Positions 9,030-17,317 of a stretch of 64,000 nucleotides of DNA are shown here, in pieces (positions within the stretch are counted from its first letter, which is position 1; each line of letters begins with the position of its first letter). Source of the stretch: an uncultured Pelagibacteraceae bacterium (GTDB lineage: Bacteria > Pseudomonadota > Alphaproteobacteria > Pelagibacterales > Pelagibacteraceae); NCBI GenBank assembly GCA_902624535.1, contig CACNYF010000001.1, positions 62,001 through 126,000 on the forward strand, given 5' to 3'. The position numbers and the translations under genes are program-made. The notes under the pieces are model-generated. The model was not told the origin of the DNA, ran no database searches, and saw only the letters and a list, made by a program, of their open reading frames with translations.

Positions 9030-9740
9030 CTATGAAAGTTTTGATCTACCACCATCGACAGCAATAATTTGTCCTGTAACCCAAGAACTGTCTTCAGTTA
9101 TTAAAAATTTTGCAAGCGAAGCTGAGTCTTTACCTTCTCCAAGTCTCTTTAATGGATGAGCTTTTGCGATACCATCAGCTAAAACTTTATTTTTAAGCAT
9201 TGGCTCTGCAATTTTTGAATTAGTTAAACTTGGAGCAATGCAATTTACTCTTATATTAGGAGCAAATTCTGCTGCTAAAGAAACAGTTAATCCTTCAACA
9301 GCTGCTTTAGTTGAAGCTATAATTGCATGATTTGTAAAACCTCTTTGAGCAGCTACAGTTGAAAACAAGACAATCGATCCTTTATTTTTTTTTAAACTTT
9401 CTTGATAACCTTTTATTAAATCTACTGCAGAATATAAATTTAGTTTCATACATTTCGTAAAGTCTTGTTCTGAAACCATTCTCAAAGGTTTTAAATCAAT
9501 TGAACCAACACAATAAGCTATGCCCTTTATATCATCTATTTCGGATTTAATCTTTTCAACAAAACCATTTTCCAAAACATCAGAGACTGTATATTTACAG
9601 TTTAGTTTTTCAGACAAAGATTTTGTTCTTTCTTCATCCCTACCAACTAAATGTACTTCATTGCCGGCTACATATAACTGTTCGGCTAAATTAGATCCGA
9701 TAGATCCTGTCGCACCTACTACTAAATATTTTTCTGACAT
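9030..9740 (-). CDS. SDR-family protein lacking the catalytic tyrosine
   Basis: A 236-residue Rossmann-fold short-chain dehydrogenase/reductase-like protein. The NAD(P) loop GATGSIGS is at 9-16 and AYCVGS corresponds to the usual NNAG. The active-site lysine is Lys145 and Ser127/Thr128 is where the catalytic serine belongs, but the position four before the lysine is Ile141 rather than Tyr (HAIIASTKAAVEG). Similar SDRs without the tyrosine occur beside photolyase genes in other bacteria, from memory. It is divergent from the photolyase gene with a 27-base gap. It may bind nucleotide without classical oxidoreductase activity. Confidence 0.82.
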   Translation of the reverse strand: MSEKYLVVGATGSIGSNLAEQLYVAGNEVHLVGRDEERTKSLSEKLNCKYTVSDVLENGFVEKIKSEIDDIKGIAYCVGSIDLKPLRMVSEQDFTKCMKLNLYSAVDLIKGYQESLKKNKGSIVLFSTVAAQRGFTNHAIIASTKAAVEGLTVSLAAEFAPNIRVNCIAPSLTNSKIAEPMLKNKVLADGIAKAHPLKRLGEGKDSASLAKFLITEDSSWVTGQIIAVDGGRSKLS

Positions 9741-9767
9741 AAATTTTTAAAGAGTTATATATAGTGA

Positions 9768-11258
9768 ATGAAATTATTTTTTCTACTTGGAAATCAGCTT
9801 TTCTCAGAGAAATATCTTGAAAAGTACAGAAAAGACCACTTTTTCTTTATGGCTGAAGATTATCAGCTTTGTACATACGAAAAGCATCATAAACAAAAGA
9901 TATTATTGTTCTTATCTTGCATGCGATCTCACGCAGATAGACTAAAAAAAAATAAATTTAAATTAGAATATTCTTCGATCGAGGATAAATCTTTCAAGCT
10001 AGATTACACAGAAAAATTAAAAAAAATAATTAAATCAAAGAAAATTAAAGAAATTTCAAGTTTCGAAATCGAAGATAAATTTTTTGAAAATAAAATTACC
10101 AATTTTTTAAAAAAAGAAAAAATTAAATGGAATATTATTCAAACGCCAATGTTTTTAAATTCTAGAGAAAAATTTAAAAACTATTTATCGAAATCAAAAA
10201 AACCTTTTATGGCAGTCTTCTATAAAGAGACTAGAAGAGATTTGAATATACTTATGAAAAAAGACGGTAATCCAGAAGGAGGCAAATGGAGCTTTGACGA
10301 AGAAAATCGAAATAAACTTCCAAAAAATATATCTATACCCAAATTTCCCAAAATTACTGAGACTGCTCATACCAAAAGACTAAAAATTTTAATCGATAAA
10401 AATTTTAAAAGCCACCCAGGTAATACGAAAGACTTTTGGTTTGCTACGGAATATAATGATGTAATTAAATTATTAAATTTTTTTATTAAAGAGAAATCAA
10501 ATTTATTTGGGGATTATGAAGACGCAGTTGATCAGAAAGATAATATATTATTTCATAGTGCTTTAAGTCCTTACATCAATTTAGGTCTTATCACTCCAGA
10601 ATTTATAATTAAAAAAATTTTAGACTTTCACAACAAAAATAAAATAAGATTAAATTCTTTAGAGGGTTATATTCGTCAAGTAATCGGATGGAGAGAATTT
10701 ATGAGGGGAATTTATCAAAGCTATTCAAAAGAAATGGAAACTAGAAATTTTTTTAAACAAAATAGAAAAATGAAAAACTCATGGTATGAAGGAACAACAG
10801 GATTACCACCTCTAGATTATGCTATTAAAAATGCAGTGAATTATGGTTGGTCGCATCATATTGAAAGGTTAATGATTTTATCAAACATAATGAATTTATG
10901 TGAGGTGAAGCCAACGTATGTTTACAAATGGTTTATGGAAATGTTTGTAGATTCCTCTGACTGGGTAATGGTCCCGAATGTTTATGGAATGGGGCTTTTC
11001 AGTGATGGAGGAATATTTGCAACAAAACCATATATTTGTGGCTCCGCTTATTTCATGAAAATGATGGATTTTAAAAAAGGAGAATGGTGCAATACCATGG
11101 ATGGTCTTTATTGGAGATTCATAAATAGAAATAGAGCCTTCTTTTTAAAAAATCCTAGACTATCTATGATGGTTAGAATTTTCGATAAAATGAAACCTGA
11201 TAGAAAAAAATTAATTTTAGCAGAGGCAGAAAAATTTATTAAACAAAATACTGCATAG
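9768..11258 (+). CDS. Photolyase/cryptochrome of the FeS-BCP (PhrB-like) family
   Basis: A 496-residue cryptochrome/photolyase related to the bacterial iron-sulfur (6-4) photolyases such as Agrobacterium PhrB. Supporting segments are LLGNQL at the N-terminus, FHSALSPYINLGLI, YIRQVIGWREFMRG, GWSHHIERLMIL and a late FAD-domain stretch GLFSDGG. The protein has five cysteines only, at 35, 51, 378, 424 and 441. Compared from memory with PhrB, the paired Cys before the last ligand is absent because the loop is shortened (DFKKGEWCN), and the earlier ligand region reads TGLPPLD. The [4Fe-4S] cluster is therefore probably lost. The DUF2256 gene follows, overlapping by one base. Confidence 0.9.
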   Translation: MKLFFLLGNQLFSEKYLEKYRKDHFFFMAEDYQLCTYEKHHKQKILLFLSCMRSHADRLKKNKFKLEYSSIEDKSFKLDYTEKLKKIIKSKKIKEISSFEIEDKFFENKITNFLKKEKIKWNIIQTPMFLNSREKFKNYLSKSKKPFMAVFYKETRRDLNILMKKDGNPEGGKWSFDEENRNKLPKNISIPKFPKITETAHTKRLKILIDKNFKSHPGNTKDFWFATEYNDVIKLLNFFIKEKSNLFGDYEDAVDQKDNILFHSALSPYINLGLITPEFIIKKILDFHNKNKIRLNSLEGYIRQVIGWREFMRGIYQSYSKEMETRNFFKQNRKMKNSWYEGTTGLPPLDYAIKNAVNYGWSHHIERLMILSNIMNLCEVKPTYVYKWFMEMFVDSSDWVMVPNVYGMGLFSDGGIFATKPYICGSAYFMKMMDFKKGEWCNTMDGLYWRFINRNRAFFLKNPRLSMMVRIFDKMKPDRKKLILAEAEKFIKQNTA

Positions 11259-11386
11259 TGAGAAAAGAAAATTTACCCACAAAAATTTGCCCTGTATGTA
11301 AGAGACCTTTTACTTGGAGAAAAAAATGGAAATTAAACTGGGATAAAGTGAAATATTGTTCTAAGAAATGTTCAAAAAATAACTAA
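11258..11386 (+). CDS. DUF2256 small zinc-ribbon-like protein
   Basis: A 42-residue protein translated from the GTG at 11258, which shares a base with the photolyase stop (TAGTG). It has two CxxC-type pairs: ICPVC near residues 11-14 and YCSKKC near 33-38, separated by the aromatic and basic stretch FTWRKKW. This is the DUF2256 pattern, and DUF2256 genes commonly sit next to photolyase-family genes. The protein probably binds zinc; the role is unknown. The stop TAA ends at 11386, directly against the end of the convergent gene at 11387, so there is no room for a terminator. Confidence 0.88.
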   Translation: MRKENLPTKICPVCKRPFTWRKKWKLNWDKVKYCSKKCSKNN

Positions 11387-11617
11387 TTAACAACAAGAGC
11401 AGCTTTTCTTTTTCTCTGGTTTTTTTTCCTCAACCACTTCTTCCTTGGCAGCTGATTCTTTAAGAATTTTTGCAGCTTCAGCTTCTTTTTCTTTTAATAT
11501 TTTATTTTCAATGTATGCATAAAGAGAGTTGAAACCTAATTTTGAAGCTTTCTTTTCTTCATAACTTCTTCTGCCTTTAAGATTTTCAATAATTTCAAGA
11601 ACTTGAGGATTATTCAT
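11387..11617 (-). CDS. Small hypothetical protein with Cys-rich C-terminus
   Basis: I do not recognise a named family. The 76-residue product has a helical N-terminal part (LEIIENLKGRRSYEEKKASK, then GFNSLYAYIE), a Lys/Glu-rich low-complexity middle of about 30 residues, and ends KKKSCSCC with three cysteines in the last four residues. No signal peptide or membrane segment is seen. It abuts the DUF2256 gene in convergent orientation and lies just downstream of a second photolyase-like gene on the same strand, with a 41-base gap. A tail of this kind could bind metal, but nothing proves it. Confidence 0.7.
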   Translation of the reverse strand: MNNPQVLEIIENLKGRRSYEEKKASKLGFNSLYAYIENKILKEKEAEAAKILKESAAKEEVVEEKKPEKKKSCSCC

Positions 11618-11658
11618 ATTATGGTTATCTCATAATTTTTATAATTTACAATAGTTCT

Positions 11659-12801
11659 TTAAAAAAATTCTTTAATTATAGTTGGTATATACTTTTTGAA
11701 ATTAAAAAAACCTTTATTGCAATATTTCCAAGAACTTCGGTCTAAATTACGATATAGAAATTTTATATTATTTATTCCTTGAGATGTTAAAAAATCTAAG
11801 TTTTCTCCAACACAAGGATATAAAAAATAACTATTCTCAATTGTTTTAAGTTTACCAATATCAATAATTTCACAATCCAAAGATTTTTCATCCAACCTTC
11901 TTTTTTGATCCTGAATTAAATTAGTCTTAAATTTCACTGTTTTTTCACTAAGTTTAATATTTCTACTGTCGTTTTTATTATTAACTAAATAAATTTTTTT
12001 AAATTTATGGTCTTTAAAATCAGTGAACTCAAAAGAAAGATTATTTTCAAAAATTATTAAATTTTGCTCATCCAAACTTAATGGATTACTAAAATCTTTT
12101 AAGACAGCCTTGTATATTTTCTCGCTAACTTTGGGAGGTGCATTTTCATTTAAATTAATGTTATTAAATCTATTATTAGTAAATTTTTTTATATTCCATT
12201 CACTTGCCAAATAATGCTTGCCTTGTGTTTGTATCCCAGCAACCCATCTCCATCCCAATGTATTAGATGCTGCATCTCCATCATAGAGATGCTTCATAAA
12301 AAATTCAGCTCCTAATTGCCAAGGTAAATTTAAAGTAAAAATCCAGATACTGGCAAACCACATTCTTGTATGATTATGAAGGTAATTGAATTCTTTTAGT
12401 TCTTTAACCCATTCATTAAAGCATTCTATATTTGTATTTCCATCAATGGCATTTAAGTAATCTTCATTATCTTTGTATTCTTCTCTTATAATTTTTAGTT
12501 CTATTAGGTAATCTGTCCACACATTAGGTCTTAATTCTAACCATCCTTTCCAATAAGTACGCCACAAAACCTCCTGAATAAATTTTTCATTTTTAGAAAA
12601 TGAAAATTTCTTTAAGGCTTTATCTATAACTTCTAACTCATTTAATATTCCATGAGATATATATGGAGAAATACAAGATATATTTGATCTTTTATCTGGA
12701 CCAAAATCGAAATTTCTCAATCTTGAATATTCAGAAAGATTATTTTCAACAAAATTTTCTAGTTTATTAGTGGCTTGCGCCCGACTTGGTTCAAAATTCA
12801 T
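11659..12801 (-). CDS. Photolyase-like FAD-binding protein without the antenna domain
   Basis: A 380-residue protein that corresponds to the helical FAD-binding domain of photolyases/cryptochromes. Supporting segments are SCISPYISHG, EVLWRTYWKGW, the HNHTRMWFASIW stretch and DGDAASNTLGWRWVAG (about 171-186). The N-terminal alpha/beta domain that binds the antenna chromophore is absent: the product begins almost at once with the FAD domain. About 150 residues after the FAD domain have no family I recognise. The start at 12801 is the first Met of the frame, six bases after argG, so no upstream exon-like piece has been lost nearby. Repair or light sensing are both possible. Confidence 0.85.
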   Translation of the reverse strand: MNFEPSRAQATNKLENFVENNLSEYSRLRNFDFGPDKRSNISCISPYISHGILNELEVIDKALKKFSFSKNEKFIQEVLWRTYWKGWLELRPNVWTDYLIELKIIREEYKDNEDYLNAIDGNTNIECFNEWVKELKEFNYLHNHTRMWFASIWIFTLNLPWQLGAEFFMKHLYDGDAASNTLGWRWVAGIQTQGKHYLASEWNIKKFTNNRFNNINLNENAPPKVSEKIYKAVLKDFSNPLSLDEQNLIIFENNLSFEFTDFKDHKFKKIYLVNNKNDSRNIKLSEKTVKFKTNLIQDQKRRLDEKSLDCEIIDIGKLKTIENSYFLYPCVGENLDFLTSQGINNIKFLYRNLDRSSWKYCNKGFFNFKKYIPTIIKEFF

Positions 12802-12807
12802 GATATT

Positions 12808-13992
12808 TTATTTTAATTTTTTCTTGTGAAAATTAATAAATCTTTCAACATTTGATTTATTAAAAGTTTTATTTTCCTCGAATGAAACTTTTTTCATAGA
12901 ATATGCTGAACTTTTAGTTATTCTTGAATGAATAATAACATTTCCTTTATATAACCTTAATTTAACTGATCCATTAACTTTACTTCTTTTAAGATCTACA
13001 ATTTTTTGTAATTTAAATCTCTCTTTAGAAAACCAATATCCATTGTAAATCAGTTCTGCATATCTAGGCATAACTTTCTCTTTCTTATGCATTGTATCTT
13101 TATCAAGTGTAACAGACTCTATGGCCCTATGAGCATGCATTAATAAAGTTCCACCTGGTGTTTCATATACACCTCTTGATTTTATACCGATAAATCTATT
13201 TTCTACTAGATCAACTCTTCCAACAGCATTTTTTCCAGCTATGTCGTTTAATTTTCCAAGCAATTTAGATGGAGATAATTTTTTCCCATTCACTGCAATC
13301 GGATCTCCACCTTTAAAGTCTATTTTTACAATTGAAGATTTATTAGGTGCTTTTTCTGGAGATACCGTTCTTTGAAAGATAAAGTCAGGTGCAGAGTTTT
13401 TTGGATTTTCTAACAACTTTCCTTCTGTTGATGTATGAAAAATATTATCGTCTACTGAAAAAGGTGGTGCTCCTTTCTTGTCTTTAGGTATTTCAATTTT
13501 ATTTTTTTTTGCATAATTAATTAGATCTGATCTAGATTTCAGCTTCCAATTTCTCCAAGGCGCAATAATTTTTATTTTAGGACCAAAATAATGATAACCT
13601 AATTCAAACCTTACTTGATCATTTCCTTTTCCTGTTGATCCATGAGACACAGCATAGGCATTAAATTTTTTAGCAATTCTAATTTGATCTTTGGCTATTA
13701 AAGGTCTAGCAATTGAGGTCCCAAGCAAATAAACACCCTCATATATTGCATGGCCCCTAATCATTGGATAAACATAATCTTTTACAAAAATATCTTTTAG
13801 ATCTTGAATAATAATATTTTTTACACCAAGTTTTTTTGCATTTCTGAAAATTTTATTTCTATCTATTTCTTGACCAATGTCTGCAGTATAACAAATTACT
13901 TCTGCATCATAATTTTCCTGTAACCATTTTAATATGATTGATGTGTCCAAACCGCCAGAATAGGCAAGAACTATCTTTTTCTTTGATTTCAT
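12808..13992 (-). CDS. argG: Argininosuccinate synthase
   Basis: ArgG joins citrulline and aspartate with ATP to make argininosuccinate in arginine synthesis. The 394-residue length is typical. The N-terminal pyrophosphatase loop is AYSGGLDTS (10-18); YSxGxTGKGNDQ-type residues appear in SHGSTGKGNDQVRFE, which binds aspartate and citrulline, and SDLINYAKK and VDLVENR are further family landmarks. It lies between the photolyase-like gene (six bases downstream) and an IalB-like gene (three bases upstream) on the minus strand, which looks like tight packing and not a functional operon. argH is not in the window. Confidence 0.97.
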   Translation of the reverse strand: MKSKKKIVLAYSGGLDTSIILKWLQENYDAEVICYTADIGQEIDRNKIFRNAKKLGVKNIIIQDLKDIFVKDYVYPMIRGHAIYEGVYLLGTSIARPLIAKDQIRIAKKFNAYAVSHGSTGKGNDQVRFELGYHYFGPKIKIIAPWRNWKLKSRSDLINYAKKNKIEIPKDKKGAPPFSVDDNIFHTSTEGKLLENPKNSAPDFIFQRTVSPEKAPNKSSIVKIDFKGGDPIAVNGKKLSPSKLLGKLNDIAGKNAVGRVDLVENRFIGIKSRGVYETPGGTLLMHAHRAIESVTLDKDTMHKKEKVMPRYAELIYNGYWFSKERFKLQKIVDLKRSKVNGSVKLRLYKGNVIIHSRITKSSAYSMKKVSFEENKTFNKSNVERFINFHKKKLK

Positions 13993-13995
13993 TAT

Positions 13996-14496
13996 TTAAC
14001 TGCAGCTTTTTTTAGCTGCGTTGTATGCTTTAGTGAAGCCCATCAAAGAATAGTGATCAATTGTTTGAGAACCAGATTTATTATATCCAGTAACCATTAA
14101 TCTTGAGGCCTTTTTCATTCTTTTAACAACTTTTTTTTCAATTTTATTGCTTGATATCCATGCAAAATTATCTTGAGCTATATCAAATTTATATTTTGAT
14201 TTACCAGAGCTAGCTGTAATTGAATTTTGACTGTTGTATTCATAGCCTGACGTTGTGCTTACTTCGTCTTTAATTTTTTCAGATGGTCTGAAAGTTACAA
14301 ATAATCTTGCATCTCTATCATTTTTTTTTGGAGATTGAAGAACAGGTTTAGATTGAGCAAAACATACTTTATTGTCCCCACTAGTAACAACAATTGCATC
14401 CCAGTCTTTAAATGTTCCTATTTTATTTAATTCTTCTGAATAAGAAGTTGATCCTAATAAGAGAATAAAAAAAATTATTTTAAAAATTATGGACAT
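13996..14496 (-). CDS. Secreted IalB-like (invasion-associated locus B family) protein
   Basis: A 166-residue exported protein with a signal peptide (about residues 1-20, IIFKIIFFILLLGSTSYS). The mature part begins IGTFKDWDAI and then KVCFAQSKP, the pattern of the alphaproteobacterial IalB family (gxfxdW.a......C.a.s.p). A C-terminal cysteine (KKSCS) could pair with the one in KVCFA. The function of this family outside Bartonella is unknown; the invasion name has no meaning for a free-living marine cell. Its start overlaps the end of the aldo/keto reductase gene by ten bases. Confidence 0.8.
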   Translation of the reverse strand: MSIIFKIIFFILLLGSTSYSEELNKIGTFKDWDAIVVTSGDNKVCFAQSKPVLQSPKKNDRDARLFVTFRPSEKIKDEVSTTSGYEYNSQNSITASSGKSKYKFDIAQDNFAWISSNKIEKKVVKRMKKASRLMVTGYNKSGSQTIDHYSLMGFTKAYNAAKKSCS

Positions 14497-15521
14497 GGAT
14501 TTGGATATTTTTTTTGAATTTCATTAATTTCATTAATTATTTCTTTATCAAGATTCACTTTTACACTTTCTATGTTTGTTTTCAACTGCTCCATTGTTGT
14601 TGCACCAATAATAACGCTAGACATAAAATCCTGTATCTCACAAAATTTTATACACATTTGACTCATATCAATGTTGTATTTCTCACTAATATTAAAATAC
14701 TCATCAACAGCTTCGTTAGTATTTGGTTTTCGATATCTTGTCCAAAAATTCCAATCTCTTTCCATCCGAGATCCTTTTGGAAATTGCTTATTTCTATATT
14801 TGCCACTTAAAAAACCACTGGCTAAAGGAGAATAAGATAAGCAGCCAATATTTTCTCTTATAGACACTTCAGCTAATCCAACTTCATATGACCTATTTAA
14901 TAAACTATAGGGATTTTGTATGGACATCATTCTTGGCAAACTCTTTTCCTTTGAGAGTTTGAGATAATTCATAACACCCCAAGGAGTTTCATTAGATAAA
15001 CCTACATGTCTTATTTTACCTTGATCAATATACTTTTGTAATTCAGCCAACACATCTTCGAATTTATTCCATTCATTTTCTTTATGCTCGTAACTCAGTC
15101 TTCCAAAATTGTTTACATTTCTTTCTGGCCAGTGAAGCTGATATAAATCTATATAATCAGTTTTAAGTCTTTTAAGACTGTTATGAAGTGCAGTATCGAG
15201 ATTCTTCCCTACAAAACTATTTTCACCATTTCTAATATAATCTCTCGCAGGACCACAAACTTTAGTTGCAAGTATCACATCTTTTCTTTTTTTTGTTTTT
15301 TCAAACCAATTTCCAATTATCGTTTCTGTATGACCAAAAGTTTCAGCTTTAGGAGGTACCGCATAAAGTTCTGCTGTATCCCAAAAATTAACCCCATTTT
15401 CTAGTGAGAAATCCATTTGTTCGAAGGCCTCCTCTTGGCTATTTTGTTCACCCCAAGTCATGGTGCCGAGACAAATTGTACTAATATCTATGTCAGTTGT
15501 TCCTAATTTTTTATAATTCAT
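14487..15521 (-). CDS. Aldo/keto reductase, Tas-like
   Basis: A 344-residue NADP-dependent oxidoreductase with a TIM-barrel fold. The catalytic tetrad is visible: Asp49 and Tyr53 (FWDTAELY), Lys in LATKVCG near 87 and His in LYQLHWPER near 128. GLSNETPWG and NPYSLLNR are typical of the Tas/YajO-type subgroup, and the C-terminal segment SVIIGATTMEQL binds NADP. The substrate cannot be predicted. It heads a minus-strand run with the IalB-like gene and is divergent from the Bax-inhibitor gene across 72 bases that must hold both promoters. Confidence 0.92.
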   Translation of the reverse strand: MNYKKLGTTDIDISTICLGTMTWGEQNSQEEAFEQMDFSLENGVNFWDTAELYAVPPKAETFGHTETIIGNWFEKTKKRKDVILATKVCGPARDYIRNGENSFVGKNLDTALHNSLKRLKTDYIDLYQLHWPERNVNNFGRLSYEHKENEWNKFEDVLAELQKYIDQGKIRHVGLSNETPWGVMNYLKLSKEKSLPRMMSIQNPYSLLNRSYEVGLAEVSIRENIGCLSYSPLASGFLSGKYRNKQFPKGSRMERDWNFWTRYRKPNTNEAVDEYFNISEKYNIDMSQMCIKFCEIQDFMSSVIIGATTMEQLKTNIESVKVNLDKEIINEINEIQKKYPNPCP

Positions 15522-15549
15522 TAAATATTAAGTATTTGTTACCTATATT

Positions 15550-15578
15550 TTGACTGCTTGAAAAATTTAAAATTTATT
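15550..15578 (+). promoter_or_regulatory. Possible sigma-70-type promoter before the Bax-inhibitor gene
   Basis: TTGACT at 15550-15555 is followed after 17 bases by TTTATT at 15573-15578, which would start transcription shortly before the ATG at 15594. The -35 element is good and the -10 is weak, in very AT-rich DNA where chance matches are common, so this is a low-confidence call. Confidence 0.3.
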
Positions 15579-15593
15579 ACTATATATTTAATT

Positions 15594-16352
15594 ATGGAAT
15601 TCAATAGAGACAATATCCTAAATAGATCAACGACAGCAAAAAAAGCTGTTGTTATGGATGAAGGCCTTAGAGCCTACATGCTTAAAGTTTACAACTACAT
15701 GGCAACTGGAGTTTTGTTAACAGGAATCATAGCATTGCTATCTTTTAAAATGTCAGTAGTTACAGATGCAAGTGGATCAATAGTTGCTTTAACTGAGTTC
15801 GGAAATGCAATTTATCTATCAGGATTGAAATGGCTGGTTATGTTAGCTCCTCTCGGAATTGTTTTTTATATGAGTTTTGGGATAAATAAAATGAGTTCTT
15901 CAAAAGCTCAAACTACTTTTTGGATTTTTGCAGCCTTAATGGGTTTATCACTATCATCAATTTTATTAGTTTACACAGGACTTAGTGTGACGAGAGTATT
16001 TTTTATATCTTCGGCTACATTTGGAGCTATGAGTATATATGGTTACACAACTAAAAGAGACCTCACAAAATTTGGATCATTCTTAATGATGGGTTTGATC
16101 GGTATTATAATCGCATCTTTAGTAAATATTTTCTTAAAATCATCAATGATGTACTTTGCTATTTCAATCATCGGAGTTCTTATATTTGTTGGATTAACTG
16201 CATACGATACACAAAAAATTAAGAATATGTACGCAGCATCAGATTCAGGTGAAGTAATTGGCAAGAAAGCTGTTATGGGAGCTTTAACATTATACTTAGA
16301 TTTTATAAATTTATTTATAATGCTTTTAAGATTGTTTGGTCAAAGAAGATAA
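15594..16352 (+). CDS. Bax inhibitor-1/YccA family membrane protein
   Basis: A seven-helix inner-membrane protein of 252 residues from the ATG at 15594 (MEFNRDNILN). A frame running from 15558 would add twelve residues with no family match. The BI-1 hallmark is visible near the C-terminus as GLTAYDTQKIKNMY with the conserved Asp, after VNIFLKSS. Bacterial members such as YccA/YetJ interact with the FtsH protease or conduct calcium; which applies here cannot be told. The gene ends seven bases from the convergent DUF2794 gene. Confidence 0.93.
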   Translation: MEFNRDNILNRSTTAKKAVVMDEGLRAYMLKVYNYMATGVLLTGIIALLSFKMSVVTDASGSIVALTEFGNAIYLSGLKWLVMLAPLGIVFYMSFGINKMSSSKAQTTFWIFAALMGLSLSSILLVYTGLSVTRVFFISSATFGAMSIYGYTTKRDLTKFGSFLMMGLIGIIIASLVNIFLKSSMMYFAISIIGVLIFVGLTAYDTQKIKNMYAASDSGEVIGKKAVMGALTLYLDFINLFIMLLRLFGQRR

Positions 16353-16359
16353 TCAAAAA

Positions 16360-16695
16360 TTATAGTTTTTTCCAATTTGTTTTTTTTAGAAGTATTTCTA
16401 AATCATAAGCATTATTTAATATTTTACCATTTGTATCAGTTATTAAATATTTCAAATTCTTATTAGAAGGTTTAAAATTTTTACTGATGTTGTAGATAGC
16501 TTTTTCTGCTGCATTTTTAAAAATACTAAAACTTACTCTTTTACTTGATATTGAGAGGCCATAGTCTTTCCAAGATCCTTCAGATACCATTTTAGCATAT
16601 AGGTCTAATATAATTTTTAGTTCTTTTTTTTCAAAAAAATACCTTTGGTTTTGTTCTTTATTTGAATTATTTATTACTAATTTTAAATTACTCAT
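16360..16695 (-). CDS. DUF2794 protein
   Basis: A 111-residue cytoplasmic protein of the alphaproteobacterial DUF2794 family. Family features seen are the FFEKKELKIILDLYAKMVS segment (early half), WKDYGLS, and an F-type stretch reading VSFSIFKNAAEKAIY, then ITDTNGKILNNAYDLE near the C-terminus. The function is unknown. It overlaps the end of the yciB gene by eight bases and is co-transcribed with it on the minus strand. Confidence 0.8.
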   Translation of the reverse strand: MSNLKLVINNSNKEQNQRYFFEKKELKIILDLYAKMVSEGSWKDYGLSISSKRVSFSIFKNAAEKAIYNISKNFKPSNKNLKYLITDTNGKILNNAYDLEILLKKTNWKKL

Positions 16696-17239
16696 TTAAT
16701 TTGTGTTTATTAATCAAACCAACTTGTGATGCTGTAAAAATGAATGTAATTGGTAACATTCCCCAAACTTTAAAGTTAACCCAAAATTCTTCTGTTTGAG
16801 TTCGCCAAACAATTTCATTTAATATAGCTAAAAAAATAAAAAAATAAGTCCATCTATTATTCAAAATTCTCCAACCTTCGTCAGACATTGGTAGTGTTTT
16901 CCCTAGTATTAATTTTAAAACTGGTTCATTTGTAAAGTATTTTCCAAAGAATAAAGCCAAGGCAAATAAAATATTTATAATAGTGGGTTTCATGTAAATA
17001 AAAATTGGATTATCAAAATAAATTGTTAAACCTCCAAACAGAGTAATTAAAATTCCTCCTAACAAAGGAACCATTGGAACTTTTTTCTCCAGTATCCAAA
17101 CCAAAAGAACAGAAATTATTGTTGCGACAATTAGAGGTGGTATTGCAACTTTTAAATTTTTATCACTGTTATAATAAAAGAAGAAAAAAATAGCTAAAGG
17201 CCCAACGTCTGTAATGAATTTTAGAAGTGATTTATTCAC
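16688..17239 (-). CDS. yciB: YciB/IspZ inner-membrane septation protein A
   Basis: A 183-residue integral membrane protein with about five helices, matching the YciB (septation protein A) family. Visible landmarks are DVGPLAIFFFFYY at the N-terminus, VPMVPLLGG, TIYFDNPIFIYMKPTI, and GWRILNNRWTYFFIF followed by NEIVWR. In E. coli YciB interacts with divisome and elongation proteins. In many alphaproteobacteria the gene lies beside ftsY, but here ftsY is 32 kb away. It is divergent from hspQ across 78 bases. Confidence 0.92.
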   Translation of the reverse strand: MNKSLLKFITDVGPLAIFFFFYYNSDKNLKVAIPPLIVATIISVLLVWILEKKVPMVPLLGGILITLFGGLTIYFDNPIFIYMKPTIINILFALALFFGKYFTNEPVLKLILGKTLPMSDEGWRILNNRWTYFFIFLAILNEIVWRTQTEEFWVNFKVWGMLPITFIFTASQVGLINKHKLNE

Positions 17240-17317
17240 TGCTACATATTAACAGATTAATAAAACATTTATATTTTTTTTATTGATTTTTTTCATCAAA
17301 TATCCATATTTAATATC

